From: Fragum whitleyi
Taxonomy: Eukaryota; Mollusca; Bivalvia; Cardiida; Cardiidae
Length of the DNA stretch: 64,000 nt
Direction: 5' to 3'
Assembly (NCBI GenBank): GCA_948146395.1
Contig: OX411556.1
Span: forward strand, 33,385,056 to 33,449,055
Part shown: one piece after another, positions 32,261 through 43,660 of the stretch
How positions within the stretch are numbered: the first letter of the stretch is position 1
How the letters are laid out: each line of letters opens with the position of its first letter
Made by a program: the position numbers and the translations under genes
The notes under the pieces: generated by a model
Databases searched by the model: none
Seen by the model: only the letters and a program-made list of their open reading frames with translations
What the model was told of the DNA's origin: nothing

Positions 32261-32842
32261 ATAGGTTTGGGACTGACCTCGTAACACAGAGACTCTGACT
32301 TGCGAATTCGGCGTCCCTTAAAACCTCCGGCCCTGATAGGTTTGGGACTGACCACGTAACACAGAGACTCAGACTTGCAAATTCGGCGTCCCTTATAACC
32401 TCCGGCCCTGATGGGACTGACTCCGTAACACAGAGACTCAGACTTGCGAATTCGACGTCCCTTATAACCTCCGGCCCTGATAGGTTTGGGACTGACCACG
32501 TAACACAGAGACTCAGACTTGCGAATTCGGCGTCCCTTATAACCTCCGGCCCTGATAGGTTTGGGACTGACAACGTAACACAGAGACTCAGACTTGCGAA
32601 TTCGGCGTCCCTTATAACCTCCGGCCCTGATAGGTTTGGGACTGACCACGTAACACAGAGACTCAGACTTGCAAATTCGGCGTCCCTTATAACCTCCGGC
32701 CCTGATAGGTTTGGGACTGACAACGTAACACAGAGACTCAGACTTGCGAATTCGGCGTCCCTTAAAACCTCCGGCCCTGATAGGTTTGGGACTGACCACG
32801 TAACACAGAGTTTCAGACATGCAAATTCGGCGTACCTAAAAA
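32247..32842 (-). repeat. 75 bp minisatellite, about eight copies
   Basis: The unit contains AACCTCCGGCCCTGATAGG, TTTGGGACTGACCACG, TAACACAGAGACTCAGACTT and GCGAATTCGGCGTCCCTTA. Copy three lacks six bases. Because 75 and 6 are multiples of three, two minus-strand frames stay open for 175 and 191 codons as 25-residue repeats. Copies are nearly identical, so the array is young. I do not regard it as a gene. Confidence 0.88.
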
Positions 32843-33177
32843 TTCTGCCAGCACGTTATTAAACAGACGATGGATATAATGAAATAACAAAGATTCTTCC
32901 GGTTTTATTCTGATGAATAATGACGTTGATTACTTTAATTTCGAACACAGTTTGAAAAGTAAGCGCTCAGCTGTCTGACGCAATACGCTCACATTCTCTG
33001 CGAAATTGCTTGAATCTTATGAAACTTAATTTGTTTAAGAGCTTCTTGTCATAACGGGGGGTAATAAAAGTTCAAATCTAATTTAAAAATCACTTTAGCT
33101 TGGTCTCAAATGTTTATATTAATAAACTTTGTTTCCGCGTCTAGACAGAAATTGAGGATTTAGGGAAAACAGATGAT
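32843..33177. other. No gene recognised
   Basis: About 0.3 kb with no feature I can identify. Confidence 0.4.
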
Positions 33178-33606
33178 AAATTGACAATAACAGAGACGCC
33201 CACCTTTAGGGAAACAAAGAATGTACATGTATACAGTAAATGACAGCGTAATTTTGACAATCAGTCAGATCTAAATCATTTAAAATCACTCCCTCAGCAC
33301 GCCAATCATCTAATCCAAACACTTACTCCAATCACCCCAAAACGCTCTGAAATTGTTAAAAAAACACGCTTCAAAATCGTCAAAATGATCAACATTCCAA
33401 CAAAATCGTTCACATTAATGCACAATTGGACGAGATTAGCGACTATGTTAAACTTCCCTTGAAATGCATTCAAAAATCTCACCATTCTCAATCAATTTGA
33501 TCCCAAAATAATTCCGAACTTGTCAATTCGACGATGTGCTTAACTATAAATTGACATTGACAGAGACGCCAACCTTTTGGGAAACAAGGAATGCACATAT
33601 ATACAG
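33178..33606. repeat. 60 bp direct repeats flanking a family T copy
   Basis: 33178-33237 and 33547-33606 both contain ACAGAGACGCC, GGGAAACAA and GAATG then ACA and end in a TATACAGT T-element start. They agree at roughly 52 of 60 bases. The order is flank, T, flank, T. Confidence 0.75.
33234..33546 (-). mobile_element. Family T MITE, short copy
   Basis: Starts CAGTAAATGACAGCG and ends CGACGATGTGCTTAACTA. It has lost most of the left half of the hairpin (CACAATTGGACGAGATTAGC remains). Confidence 0.72.
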
Positions 33607-34038
33607 TTAGTTAAATCGTAAAATTGACATTCATCTCAATAAAAGCCATTATAAATTACTCACTCAGCGCTCCATTCATTCATTCCAAACACTCATTCAA
33701 ACCATGCAAAGACGCTCACACCCATTGAAAAATATAGAATACAAAAAGTCATTCAAAAAAAAAATATTGGGTAGAGAAAATCGCGATTTTTAAACTTACA
33801 TAATTCAATTGTAAGCGTCTATTAGGTTCTTGAAGAAAAATGCAGCTTCTTAAAGAACTAGTATGCATATTTTATTTTAGAGATGTTATCAAGATCGCTT
33901 ATTTTGTTAATCCTGAACAAAATTTGCGACATTGGACTACCTCCCATTAAAGTCACCCCAAACTCGCTCCACATTCAATTTCATTCCTATATCATTTCAA
34001 AAGCATTCACCTTGTCAATTTCACGATGTTGTTAACCT
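33604..34038 (-). mobile_element. Family T MITE, full length
   Basis: Starts CAGTTAGTTAAATCG and ends CACGATGTTGTTAACCT before TA. Its hairpin retains AGATCGCTTATTTTGTTAAT and GAACAAAATTTGCGACATTG. Confidence 0.85.
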
Positions 34039-34149
34039 TACCATAGGTCCACAAGTATAAACGACAGAAGCTTTTATCGAACTTAAATACAAAGAAGAGT
34101 TCATCGGATAAAAGAATATTCATTGGATAAAAAAAGCTTTCTGGAGTAC

Positions 34150-34330
34150 ATAAAGTGAAGTCAATCAGACGTAATATGAAATGTCACATCGCATAATAAC
34201 CCCCTTTTATCTGTCAAAAAGCTTTGATTTCCCTCGAAGGCAGTTAATGCGAACACGGCCTATTTAATGCTCATGCGCGTAAGTAGGCCAATTATAATAG
34301 CTTTAGTCCAACAAACGATGACTTAAGGAA
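34150..34330 (+). repeat. Third, partial copy of unit B-type sequence
   Basis: AATCAGACGTAATATGAAATG, GCTTTGATTTCCCTCGA and GCGAACACGGCC match 25650-25760 of unit B in order. The H repeat further right (35790) may belong to the same ancestral block. This copy is much more diverged than A is from B. Confidence 0.6.
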
Positions 34331-34837
34331 TGGTTTTCTTTTAAAATATATATCAGAAATGTGTACTTTTTCGGTTGCTTTTTATTCCAACACGTAAACA
34401 AATTCGTAGGAAGCATGAATAAATATAAAAAAATAAGTATCCTGTTGAAATCCTTTTATTGGTTTTCCTAGAAAATTTAGGCTATTAAAGCATATGTGAA
34501 ACGAATATAGGGCCCACGTCGGACGAATCGCGGTGTATGGCTTTAATCAGCAGTTTAAAATGATAGTTCTACATATAGAGCACATAGAAATAAGTGATGA
34601 AATAAACATTGTTGAAAACATATCACGACTGTTTTATTAGAAAGTTTAAGAAAGAGGAACAAGATAGACCAGTATAAAAGACAAATATATCATTAAATAT
34701 GAATAAGTCAAAAGAGTCCATTCTGAAAGTGACTCAAAATTTTGCATTCTGTATATATTTTCTACTTTCACTATGCCAAAAGTACATACACCTTTATGTC
34801 ATTTGAACAAGCTGAAAATGCCTCTTCAGTTTCTTCA

Positions 34838-35105
34838 TTTTTTTGTTTTATTTGTTTGTTTGAATGGGTTTTTTACGCCGCTTTCAGCAATCTTTCAGTT
34901 ATGTCAAGGCGGCTGGAATACCTAACAATGGATTCCTGATATTTCTAACACCAGTACAACCATTACATCCTTTCCTAGCCTCCAGCTGCTATTCCTCATT
35001 GCTACGCGATTTTCAACCAATTGGTGGAAGACAAACACTTCGAAAGACTGATTGCCGCCGTCGGGAATCGAAGCCGGGACCTCTCCTTTGACAGTCCAAG
35101 GTCTG
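34838..35105 (-). mobile_element. tRNA-derived SINE
   Basis: On the minus strand it begins with a tRNA-like head: ACTGTCAAAGGAGAGGTCCC, then CGGCTTCGATTCCCG, a B-box relative (GGTTCGATTCC with one change). The body follows, then the 3' end ATTCCAGCCGCCTTGACATA ... GAAAGCGGCGTAAAA and an AAAC-rich tail (34838-34868). Body and tail are of a type widespread in molluscs. Pol III transcription is inferred from the head. It is not a functional tRNA gene. Confidence 0.78.
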
Positions 35106-35177
35106 AGACAAATTTATACTTGACATATGGAAGCATAGGCTACACAGTGAAAAGTAGAATATCTGTTCAACAAGCTC

Positions 35178-35470
35178 TGCGTTCAGGATGACAAAACGAT
35201 GCAAACAGTTTTTGAATCATACCCCTCTTAGAGTGCATCTGCGTTCAAAGCGGGGCATAGTTTGCAAACAAATGGACCCTGATCGCATAGTAGAATTTAG
35301 GGTAAAAAGATGAAATATGTGATAGGGTATTCGACTATAAGATTAAAATGAATTCGACTGTATTCCAGCCCAGCATTCAGGATGACAAAACGATGCAAAC
35401 ATTTTGCAAATATTATACCCCGCTTTGTACGCAAGTGCATGTGTAAAGCGGGATATAATTTGCAAACAGA
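35178..35470 (+). repeat. Duplicated GGATGACAAAACGATGCAAA repeat
   Basis: Two copies, 35180-35275 and 35374-35468, each run from TCAGGATGACAAAACGATGC to an AAAGCGGG..ATAGTTTGCAAAC end. The second can fold through TATACCCCGCTTT / AAAGCGGGATATA. Confidence 0.68.
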
Positions 35471-35789
35471 TAGTACCGTTTTGCTACTCTGAACGCAGGG
35501 CAGGAGAGAAGATTGAATCAGATTCAAATCAATACGGAAAGGAGTGTACGTAGAGAATATTACTCGAGGAACGTACATTCCAATCTATCGAAGAAAACAT
35601 ATTTTGACTACATGTATATGTATATGTATGAAGGTATTTTATTTTTAACAATTAGTACGTTGCGCTGAACGAGTTTAGGTTTAAGTACTTCAGTTTTCAA
35701 AAACCGACTATTAGCTTTTCTGAACACAAAGAGCTAAATGTATCGTCTTGTATGTATGTCATATTTCGTCCGTCGTTAATATTTATCTT

Positions 35790-36115
35790 GTATGCTCTAA
35801 ATATATAAAACGTACTTAGTGTTTTGTATGAGAAAATATATCTAACGAGGTTGGGAGAATTGATCATTGTCGAGGCTCTGCCGAGACAATAGTCAATTCT
35901 CACAACCGAGTTAGATATTTTTTCATACAATACACTTAGTATGTATTATATTTATCTTATAACTTCTTTTTGTCTTGTTTTCGTCGATGTTTCTAACTGA
36001 AATGCAAGTTTCTAAAAATATTTGCATGATATTATTGTTCTAAAAATAACTATGTGATATCATAAAAAATATCATACGGGATGCTATCATACGGATATTT
36101 GTATAGTTATAAGAT
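35790..36115 (+). mobile_element. Hairpin repeat H, clean copy
   Basis: The stem runs from CACTAAGTACG-type sequence through TATATCTAACGAGGTTGGGA to CTCACAACCGAGTTAGATAT, with loop GAGGCTCTGCCGAG. It continues to the tail GGATATTTGTATAGTTATAA + GATAA. It is the best copy for defining the family. Confidence 0.78.
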
Positions 36116-36159
36116 AAATAAATATATATAACACGAAAATTGGTTGAAATGCTTGTATG

Positions 36160-36715
36160 TGTAAAATCTGGGAAGAGTCCGAAATTTGTTCAAAAGTCAG
36201 GTCACTAAGTCAAAACTTTTAAAAAACCCAATATACAATCCAGTTGTGATATTTTGACCAAGACCATTCTGAAAATTTCATGTACAATGTTGTCAGAATG
36301 ACCCCTTTGGTAGAATCTCTATCGATCTAAATTTTGTTCAAATGGCCAAACACTAGGTTACATATAGGAGGTCAAATCTTAGAAATAAAAAAAAACAACT
36401 GTATGCATTTTTGAGGTCACAGACCAACCTGGAAATTGATCGGAATAATTGATTGGTGAAAACGTTTGACTTAAAATCGGGTCAAATGATGTTAAAAACT
36501 ATGTCACGAGAGCAAATCTGAAAATATATTTGGCGTTCTAAAGGTCGCTGTTTTTGTCCTTCAATCTTGAAATCGTGAAGCGCTTGTCGTGTCAACGTCA
36601 TCTTTGTCATTATTTACATGATCGTTTTTATTGTTTGTTTGAAACAGTTTTCTTTTACTTTTAACTCAGGTGAGCTGTTAAGAGCCACTGGAGCCATCTT
36701 GTTTATGTGCTCTAG
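36160..36715 (+). mobile_element. Molluscan GGTGAGCT-type repeat, copy R1
   Basis: AT-rich body with AGGTCACTAAGTCAAA and AATGACCCCTTTGG phrases, ending CTCAGGTGAGCTGTTAAGAG CC, matching the well-known bivalve repeat whose end carries a CAGGTGAGC hairpin. The 5' limit is uncertain. Confidence 0.6.
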
Positions 36716-37858
36716 CAACGAAAATGAAACTTATATAAGAGAGAAATTATTTTTGTATCATGACAAAAGACATTAAATACAATGTTTTTTGAGTTTAATT
36801 TTAATCAGAGAGAAACTATTTTGAAGTTTAGTGCGATATAAAACACTGCAAAACATTTGTGAACAGTTTCTTTGACATTTCAAGAATCCCATTGAGAGTC
36901 ATCATAAAATTGCATTTGAAAATGTGCTTATGTCAGTAGTATGAGTTTTTCAACACGTTATGATAGTTTGATTATTAGGAAATACACGTGAGCGAAAATA
37001 ACAAATTGATATTATTTTTCTTTTTTCTCAAATCAAGTATGTTTATTTATCATTTTCGACCTTTTTCAAAAATTTTTTTGTGCAAGTCATTCGTGTACTC
37101 GTGTAATGCATTCTAAATTAGATAAATATATCTCACAAAAAATAGAGATCACTAATCAAAATTCCTCAAAAATTATTTACCAGAACAAGAAATTTTGAGC
37201 AAGTTGTCTCAGGATCGATAAACATACGATTTTTTTACAATGTGTACTGTGCGTTTTTCAATTTTATTTATGTTTTGTTTTTTTCTTATATCTTTGTTAA
37301 TAGTTATCGTTCGATTGATTTCTTTGATGAAGTTATAGGCCAGCAAAGAAATAGCTTACACATATTTATTCATGTTTAAAACTCAAATATATGAAAATCA
37401 GACATTATTTTAAAAAAAAATGTTTGTTTTTTTTTCAAATAAGATAAAACAAATTAAATAGTAGGCAGAAAGACATATTTTCAAATTATTTTTATGTACA
37501 GTAGATCTTGTATTAAGCGACCGTCCATTGGACAGCGCAAATGTGATCTCTTAAGACAATGGTCGCTTACATACACTTTTTTTTTAGTTTAATGCCTACT
37601 TTTTCATTCAAACTTAATCATGTGACGGTAGAACTCTTTAGAATCGTCTCACTGAGACTATTCTAGCGGGTTCTCACATTCTAAGAATTAACTAAAGTGG
37701 AAATACGTGACAAAACGTATTTTAGTTAGAGAGTTCTTTTTTATCAAAGGGACTATTTTAATAGAGGTGGTCGCTTTAGAAAGTTCTACTCTTTCATCTT
37801 GGTCTTAAACAGAGCAGTACAAAACTTTGACGAGTAATACAATATTTCTTTTTTAGTT
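36716..37858. other. No gene recognised
   Basis: 1.1 kb of AT-rich DNA. GTATTAAGCGACCGTCC and ATGGTCGCTTACAT at 37511-37572 and AGGTGGTCGCTTT near 37765 hint at another degenerate repeat. Confidence 0.4.
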
Positions 37859-37862
37859 TTTA

Positions 37863-38292
37863 CAGTTAGTTACATCATGAAATTGGAATTCATCTCAATC
37901 AAAACCATTCTAAACCCGCTTACTCAGCGCTCCATTCACTCATTCCAACCACTCTCTCAAGAAAGCTCAAAAATGACTAAAAGGATCAGGTCAACAACAA
38001 CATTAAATACATCTAGAAAAAAAAAAAACGTGATTTCACTGGTATAATTAGTATTGCAAGCATCTGATTGGTTTTTGAATTAAAAAAAAACTATTTATAG
38101 AACTTATATGCTTTTTCAATTAAGGAGTGGGGTAGAAAATATTGCTATTTTTGTTCATCCAGAACAAAAATAGCGATTTTGGATTACTACCCCTCAATTT
38201 CACTAAAAAACTCACTCCTCACACTCATTCAATTTCATTAAAAAAACATCGAAGAATCAGTCACCTTGTCAATTTCAAGATGTCGTTAACTG
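37863..38292 (-). mobile_element. Family T MITE with a compensated hairpin
   Basis: Ends CAGTTAGTTACATCATG and CAAGATGTCGTTAACTG (430 bp). The hairpin arms GGGGTAG (38129) and CTACCCC (38187), and GCTATTTTTGTTC (38144) and GAACAAAAATAGC (38162), both differ from the family consensus yet still pair fully. Confidence 0.88.
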
Positions 38293-38755
38293 TCAAAATA
38301 ATTAATTTGTTGTTTTTTATGCCTATTTAATATCTTTTGCCCCCTATTGGTGCACAAGTATGAGCTAGGAATTGAAGGTCAATTTTGTCTATACATGTAC
38401 CTGTAAAGACAAAATTGACCTTTTATCCCTCACTCAATCTTATGCATGTATAATTATAACACCAAAGCCGTTTCAGTTTGTTATATTTCGGTATCTTACA
38501 TATCTGCGTATATTTCAGCTGTGTAGCATATATCCTAGAACTATGAATGAGACTAGTCCCGCATCAGACTTAGTTACAATCCAATTACAGGCCTTCTAAA
38601 GTAATCAACCTCCCTAGATTACGCACTTAACTTCCGTTCTTATCTTTCTGATCCGATTAATACATAGTACTATTTTAACCCTTAACGTGTAATTGAACTG
38701 TATACATTCTTCTGTTAAATAGGGATGTGTGTATTTTGTATTGCGTTTATGTAAT

Positions 38756-38844
38756 AGTTAAACGCTAATAATTGAAAATTAAACGATTTAAACAGCCGAC
38801 TGAGGCTGTTTAAAGCGTTTAATTTTCAATTATTAGCGTTTAAC
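38756..38844. repeat. Palindrome at the start of repeat K1
   Basis: An 89 bp inverted repeat with outer arms AGTTAAACGCTAATAATTGA and TCAATTATTAGCGTTTAACT and inner GTTTAAACAGCC-type pairing around GACTGA. A single extra base breaks the symmetry. Confidence 0.85.
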
Positions 38845-39390
38845 TGACTTAGTCTTTTTCCCGCGCCTTATGTTATTGACAGCATATTGCACGATTTAAA
38901 CGGAATAAGCCGGATACATTTATTACAATTAAACGCCCCTTTCTTTCCAAATATGGAGGTGTTGAAATATGCACGTGAATATCAAGGCTTTTTAAGGAGC
39001 CATTACAGATGATAAAATATAAAGTATAGTTTGGCTTTATTGAGCTGTCAATGACCTCCGTTCTTTATATGAACGAAAATCTGATAATTTTCCACTCTTT
39101 ATTTCACGTGCTACCAAAATATGTCTGATTTTTATGAGAGGTCAAGTCTCACCAAACCTCGTCTCGATAGTTTATGAATACAAACCATCAAATAGATTCG
39201 AATTCCAGCCTTCTGATTGGATGAAAAAGTAGGACAATGACTAAATCGTGTAATTTTCAATTATAAACGTTTAACTTAGTCTTTTTACCGCGCTTAATAT
39301 AATTGACAGCATATCGCACGATTTACACGGAATAAGCCGGTTATATTTATTACAAAGTGAACGTCCGCTCTTTCCAAATACGGTGTTATT
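38845..39390 (+). repeat. Repeat K: first unit and start of the second
   Basis: ATTGACAGCATATTGCACG, GGAATAAGCCGG and CTTTCCAAATATGG at 38870-38955 recur at 39303-39380. Unit two then breaks at element X and resumes at 42884 (GGAATATGCACGTAAAC, cf. 38962). Confidence 0.75.
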
Positions 39391-42300
39391 TAGTCCGGCA
39401 GAAAAATGGCATCTTTTTCTTGAACCTAGAAGTGTGGTATAAAGTTTTTTTCTTGGCTGTTTCTTGTAGCCCAAGTCTTACTCATCAATAATCTGCCTGA
39501 TGACACCTTGTCATCATTGAGCATTTTGAGATAATCGAGATGGCAGCCAGGACCGCTTGAACAAGTACATGCTACCACTTAACTTGTCTTGATGATAGGT
39601 TTTTATGCATTTTTTACCTTAGTTTTGTCGTAAAAATCATACTTTTAAGTATAATGAGGAAATTAACCCATAAAACGAAAGAAACAATAACTGTTTTAGA
39701 CGACATGGCAGCCAAACAATAATATTACACAGCATTTAGAGAACAATAGATTGTATTTGACAAACCTAACTTTTGAAATGGTTTAATTCCTGTTATGTCT
39801 CTTAATGATAGCTGCAATCCCGTCTACTTAAAATCAGATTGATAGCCCAATCACCGCTTGTAAATTGACTTCCTAACTAGATGGCGGCCAGGAGTGCAAA
39901 AATGAGAATAATACCATTTTGATTAGCTACAAATGTTAAATGACCTTTATACTTTTATCATATATTACTATTAATCGGCTAACTCTCTGTTTTCTGATAA
40001 AGCATATACTAGTTTTCAAATTGATAATCATAATTGTGTTTATAAGTCAAGATGGCTGCCAAACAGAACGGTTGATTGTTTGGCAACATTGCTGAATAGG
40101 AGTTTACACAGTTTTGCTCAATTCTTTTTCATTTTAATCAAATTTTATTCCCTTTCCTTCCTCCTTTAATCAAACGGATTGTATCTCTCACTACATATGA
40201 GTTGTTTTTCTTAGTTTGAGATGGCAGCCAGGAATGTGGATGACAGCATCTTTAACCCTATCTTTATGCTGATTGTTCTCTATTGAATTCCACTTGTTTT
40301 GCCCTTAGATCTTGCAATTTGATATCAAGTCATACCCAAAATTACAAAATGTAAACGCCCTTATTTATGCTCAGAGAGGTCCAATGAACAAATAAATATC
40401 ACTCTTCGACATTCATTTGTGATTATGTGGTGACTCTTACTGGTCCACAGACTAAAAGAAAAAGAGGACAATATTTGTTCTTAAAACTGGCTGTCATCTC
40501 GAAATTAGAACCTATTGATTTTCTGATTGACCATGATTTATAAGGATGGCATAAAGAACTCATAAAACAGATGTTTGAGTCATAAAATGTAGATACAAAT
40601 GTTGAAGGACATCTACAAAAGCGTTTCTTACATAAAAGTCATTTTAGCTGCCATCTTGAAATTCACCCTAATTTACCAGTCGGACCAGAGATAAGGCATA
40701 TTAACGTCTTGGGTCTGCGTCGAATGAATAATTCCATACCTTATATGCAATATCGCTTCGAGGAGTGTATGATGCCCCCTGTGATCTCATTATTTTACAT
40801 GTATTTGGCTACAAGCTAATTTAGTATTTAAAACTGGTTGCCATGTCGCATTGAGAATGTTGTAATCTTGAAATAAGCACTTCATGATTGAAATGAATAC
40901 TGAAATCCTTAATAAGATACATTGGCCACTATAATAAGATAAAAGATAATAAGAAGCGTAGACAGTGTTTTTCAGTCAATTTTTAAATTCTTTGGCGACA
41001 TCTTTAGACCGCTCAGAACGACAAGTAGAACCCAAAATATCCAATGTTGACAACTTGATTCTTACATAGTAAGGTCAAATGATCATTTCAATCAATTGCC
41101 TTTTTGACTTTCATTCCACGTTTTTCAATAATCAAAGTTTGTACATTGTGAATTATAATTTTATGTTTGTCTGAGCTTAGCAGAAAGCTTGATGACCAAA
41201 GAAATGTTATGTAAGGGAAAGCTGCAAAATCAGTTGAGTTTTTTTACTCGGATTTACAGCCACTTTTATCAGTATTTCATCAAATCTGCATTACTTAGAG
41301 CAATTGTGGACACACGTTCATACACGTTCATACAATGTAAGCCTCGACCGGAGATCGAACCATGGTGATTATGGTTGAGAGTCGACACTGTGCAATGATC
41401 TAGGTCCTAAGTCAACTGTGATAAATATTAAAATTTTGAAACTTTTCATCTGTTCAGATGTGTCATTATATTTAAAATAGCTCGCTCTGTAATCAACATG
41501 ATAACAAGATTTCAATACATTTTTTAACCTTTTATTCCTTTCATTCGTGGCTGCTTTGTTGAATATTAAAAAGCAAAAGGCATTTTTTAAAAAAATTGAT
41601 TCATTCAGAGAAATACATTTCTGTTCACTTTTCTGCTTTTTATCTTAGGGTTTACGACATATATTCACGATAAAGGCTGTCATCCATCCAAGTAAGCATT
41701 ATCTCAGATTTAGATTCAACCTAGACAAATATTCAATGGCATGTTATATTTTTAAAATTCATTTAGAGCTATTGCCTTTTATGAAGAGCTCAACTTGCTA
41801 AAAACTAACCTAATGACCATAATCGATTTGAGTTTTGTTTAAGTCGTTTTCTCACCTAACATGTATTTTTGCAGGGCATGTTAATAGCAAAAATGGCGAG
41901 TGGAAGGTTTATTTGTTTTTAGGTGGAAATCTACATTCATTTTTTCCTGACTGACTTCAAATTTCGGAAAGAAGTTAGATTAGAGGTTGGTTTTATGAGC
42001 CTTTTTTCAAAATTGATCTGATGACTTAATGTTTAAAGTTATCAAAAGGTTGTTGTTGGTTTCAACGTGACTTTCAGATTCCGACTTGGCTACCATCTTG
42101 GTTACAATTCTAAATCTAAGTATGTTTTGTTTTTCTAGTTCTAATAAGCTCAGAAAATACGAAATGATATGTTAAAAAAATATGTAGATATCATGCTTAA
42201 TATGCTGGGCTTGTATTTTGTATGAAAGTCCTGGCTGCCATCTCCATTTTTAAAAAAAATCCAATGATTACAAGGTGTCATCAGTGTTAGTATTGATGAA

Positions 42301-42879
42301 TGCCTTGGTAAGAAGAATCGATCTAGGAATCAGCTAAACTGGCCTTAAATATCTTCCAGATTGACAATTTATTTTTAGCACAAATTTGCATTTATGCATT
42401 CCTGGCTGCCAATTTTCGAAAAATATTAATTCAGATGACTAGAATTTTTTACCCATTTTCAAAGAGAAAATGGTTTCAGCCTCTGAACAAAATGGTTGAA
42501 ATCATTCTGAGGTTGAAGTCTGTCATAACATGGCTTTTGTCACTGTTTACTAATACAGAATTCCATTTGGCTGCCATCTTGATTACAAGTCCAAATTCAA
42601 ATTTCAATTCACACATTAATTTATTTTTTCAGTTCTAATAAGCATCTTGGTGACCAGAATAAGTAAAAAAGTATGTTCAGAAAAATAATTTTAGCAAGTT
42701 AATGATCAGTTTGTATATTTCACAATAACCCTGGCTGCCATCTCCATTTTATCAAAATGCTCAATGATGACAAGATGTCATCATTCAGATTTTTGATGTG
42801 CAATGTCTTAGCTACCAGAATCAATCAAGAAAAAACTTTATACCACACTACTAGGTCCAGCTTAATTTCTGCCGGACTA
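39391..42879. mobile_element. Element X, 3.5 kb foldback built of about 165 bp sub-repeats
   Basis: The terminal inverted repeat is TAGTCCGGCAGAAA / TTTCTGCCGGACTA; subterminally, AGTGTGGTATAAAGTTTTTT (left) matches AAAAAACTTTATACCACACT (right). TATT flanks both ends (39387-39390, 42880-42883), and the K1 repeat supplies an empty-site relative. The motif TGGCAGCCA (or one change) occurs at 39541, 39706, 39882, 40053 and 40222; its complement occurs at 40489, 40646, 42087, 42232, 42403, 42568 and 42732, spacing 145-176 bp at both ends. No transposase-like frame is present. It resembles FB/TU-type foldback elements in architecture. Confidence 0.82.
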
Positions 42880-42883
42880 TATT

Positions 42884-43660
42884 GGAATATGCACGTAAAC
42901 ACCGGGGCTTTCTTATGAGCTATTACCGATAATAAATAATGCAGTATTAATTGTTTTTATTGACTAGACAATGACCTCCGAACTATATATGAACAAAAAT
43001 ATGTATACAAGGACAGATGAACTTAACCTTACAAAACAACAACTAAAAATTGGTCATTGTCAGAGAACGGCTTACTAACGTTAGTAAACTGATCTGTTTA
43101 GCCATAGACAAAAGCATTTTATAAATGAAACGATAAAAAGTTTGTCGATACATACAGAAACACATAAGTACATAAATGTTTAATTAGCGAACCAGTTAAG
43201 GGTAGATGCACCAGCCATTGAGATAACTGCAATAGTGTTGAAATCGGGGTTGAACAACATGCAAACAAATGGACAGACCATGTCACGCCCAACCAGGTGC
43301 AAATCAGAGAAGAATATGGGGTATGCAACATGTGCAAGTGTATCACGATTTTCTCCTTTACTTTTCATGTGCTCGTTGCATATTCATGAGGGGGTAGAGT
43401 TAAGTATGTACGCATGCGTGGAATAACAAATAGACCTTGACGTTTAAACGAAATAATGATCAAAATAAACCTCAACTGGTTAGTTTATGGAAAATAAACC
43501 ATCAGAAATTTTATAAATCCAGCATTCTGATTGGATGATAGAGTAGGACAAAGACTAATGGAGTATAAAGTGCAATTGCCTTAGCACATGGCAAATAATG
43601 CCCGTAGGGCGTTATGTTAAAGCCATGTGCTGAGGCAATTGCACTTTATACTCCAATAAC
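42884..43660 (+). repeat. Remainder of repeat K unit two, ending in a hairpin
   Basis: 42884-43000 aligns with 38957-39080 (GCACGTRAA, CAATGACCTCCG). CATTCTGATTGGATGA at 43523 aligns with 39209. It ends in a 96 bp hairpin (43560-43655) with arms GGAGTATAAAGTGCAATTGC and GCAATTGCACTTTATACTCC and inner GCCCGTAGGGC. About 370 bp of sequence in the middle (43030-43430) is not in unit one. Confidence 0.72.
43119..43440 (-). other. Open frames in repeat K, unrecognised
   Basis: Two overlapping minus-strand frames (75 and 62 codons) include the phrase VISMAGASTLNWFAN. I do not recognise a family, and the location inside a repeat makes a host exon unlikely. Confidence 0.15.

Noticed and set aside
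32196..32820. Two long overlapping minus-strand frames (175 and 191 codons) with 25-residue repeats
   Set aside because: They are open only because the minisatellite unit is 75 bp; both frames are equally open, there is no start context, and the flanks are transposon ends.
34985..35105. Possible tRNA gene on the minus strand
   Set aside because: Only a B-box-like stretch is clear, no acceptor stem closes, and a SINE body with AAAC tail follows directly.
39391..42879. Maverick/Polinton or other coding DNA transposon
   Set aside because: No integrase, polymerase or transposase frame is present; the longest frame is 67 codons.
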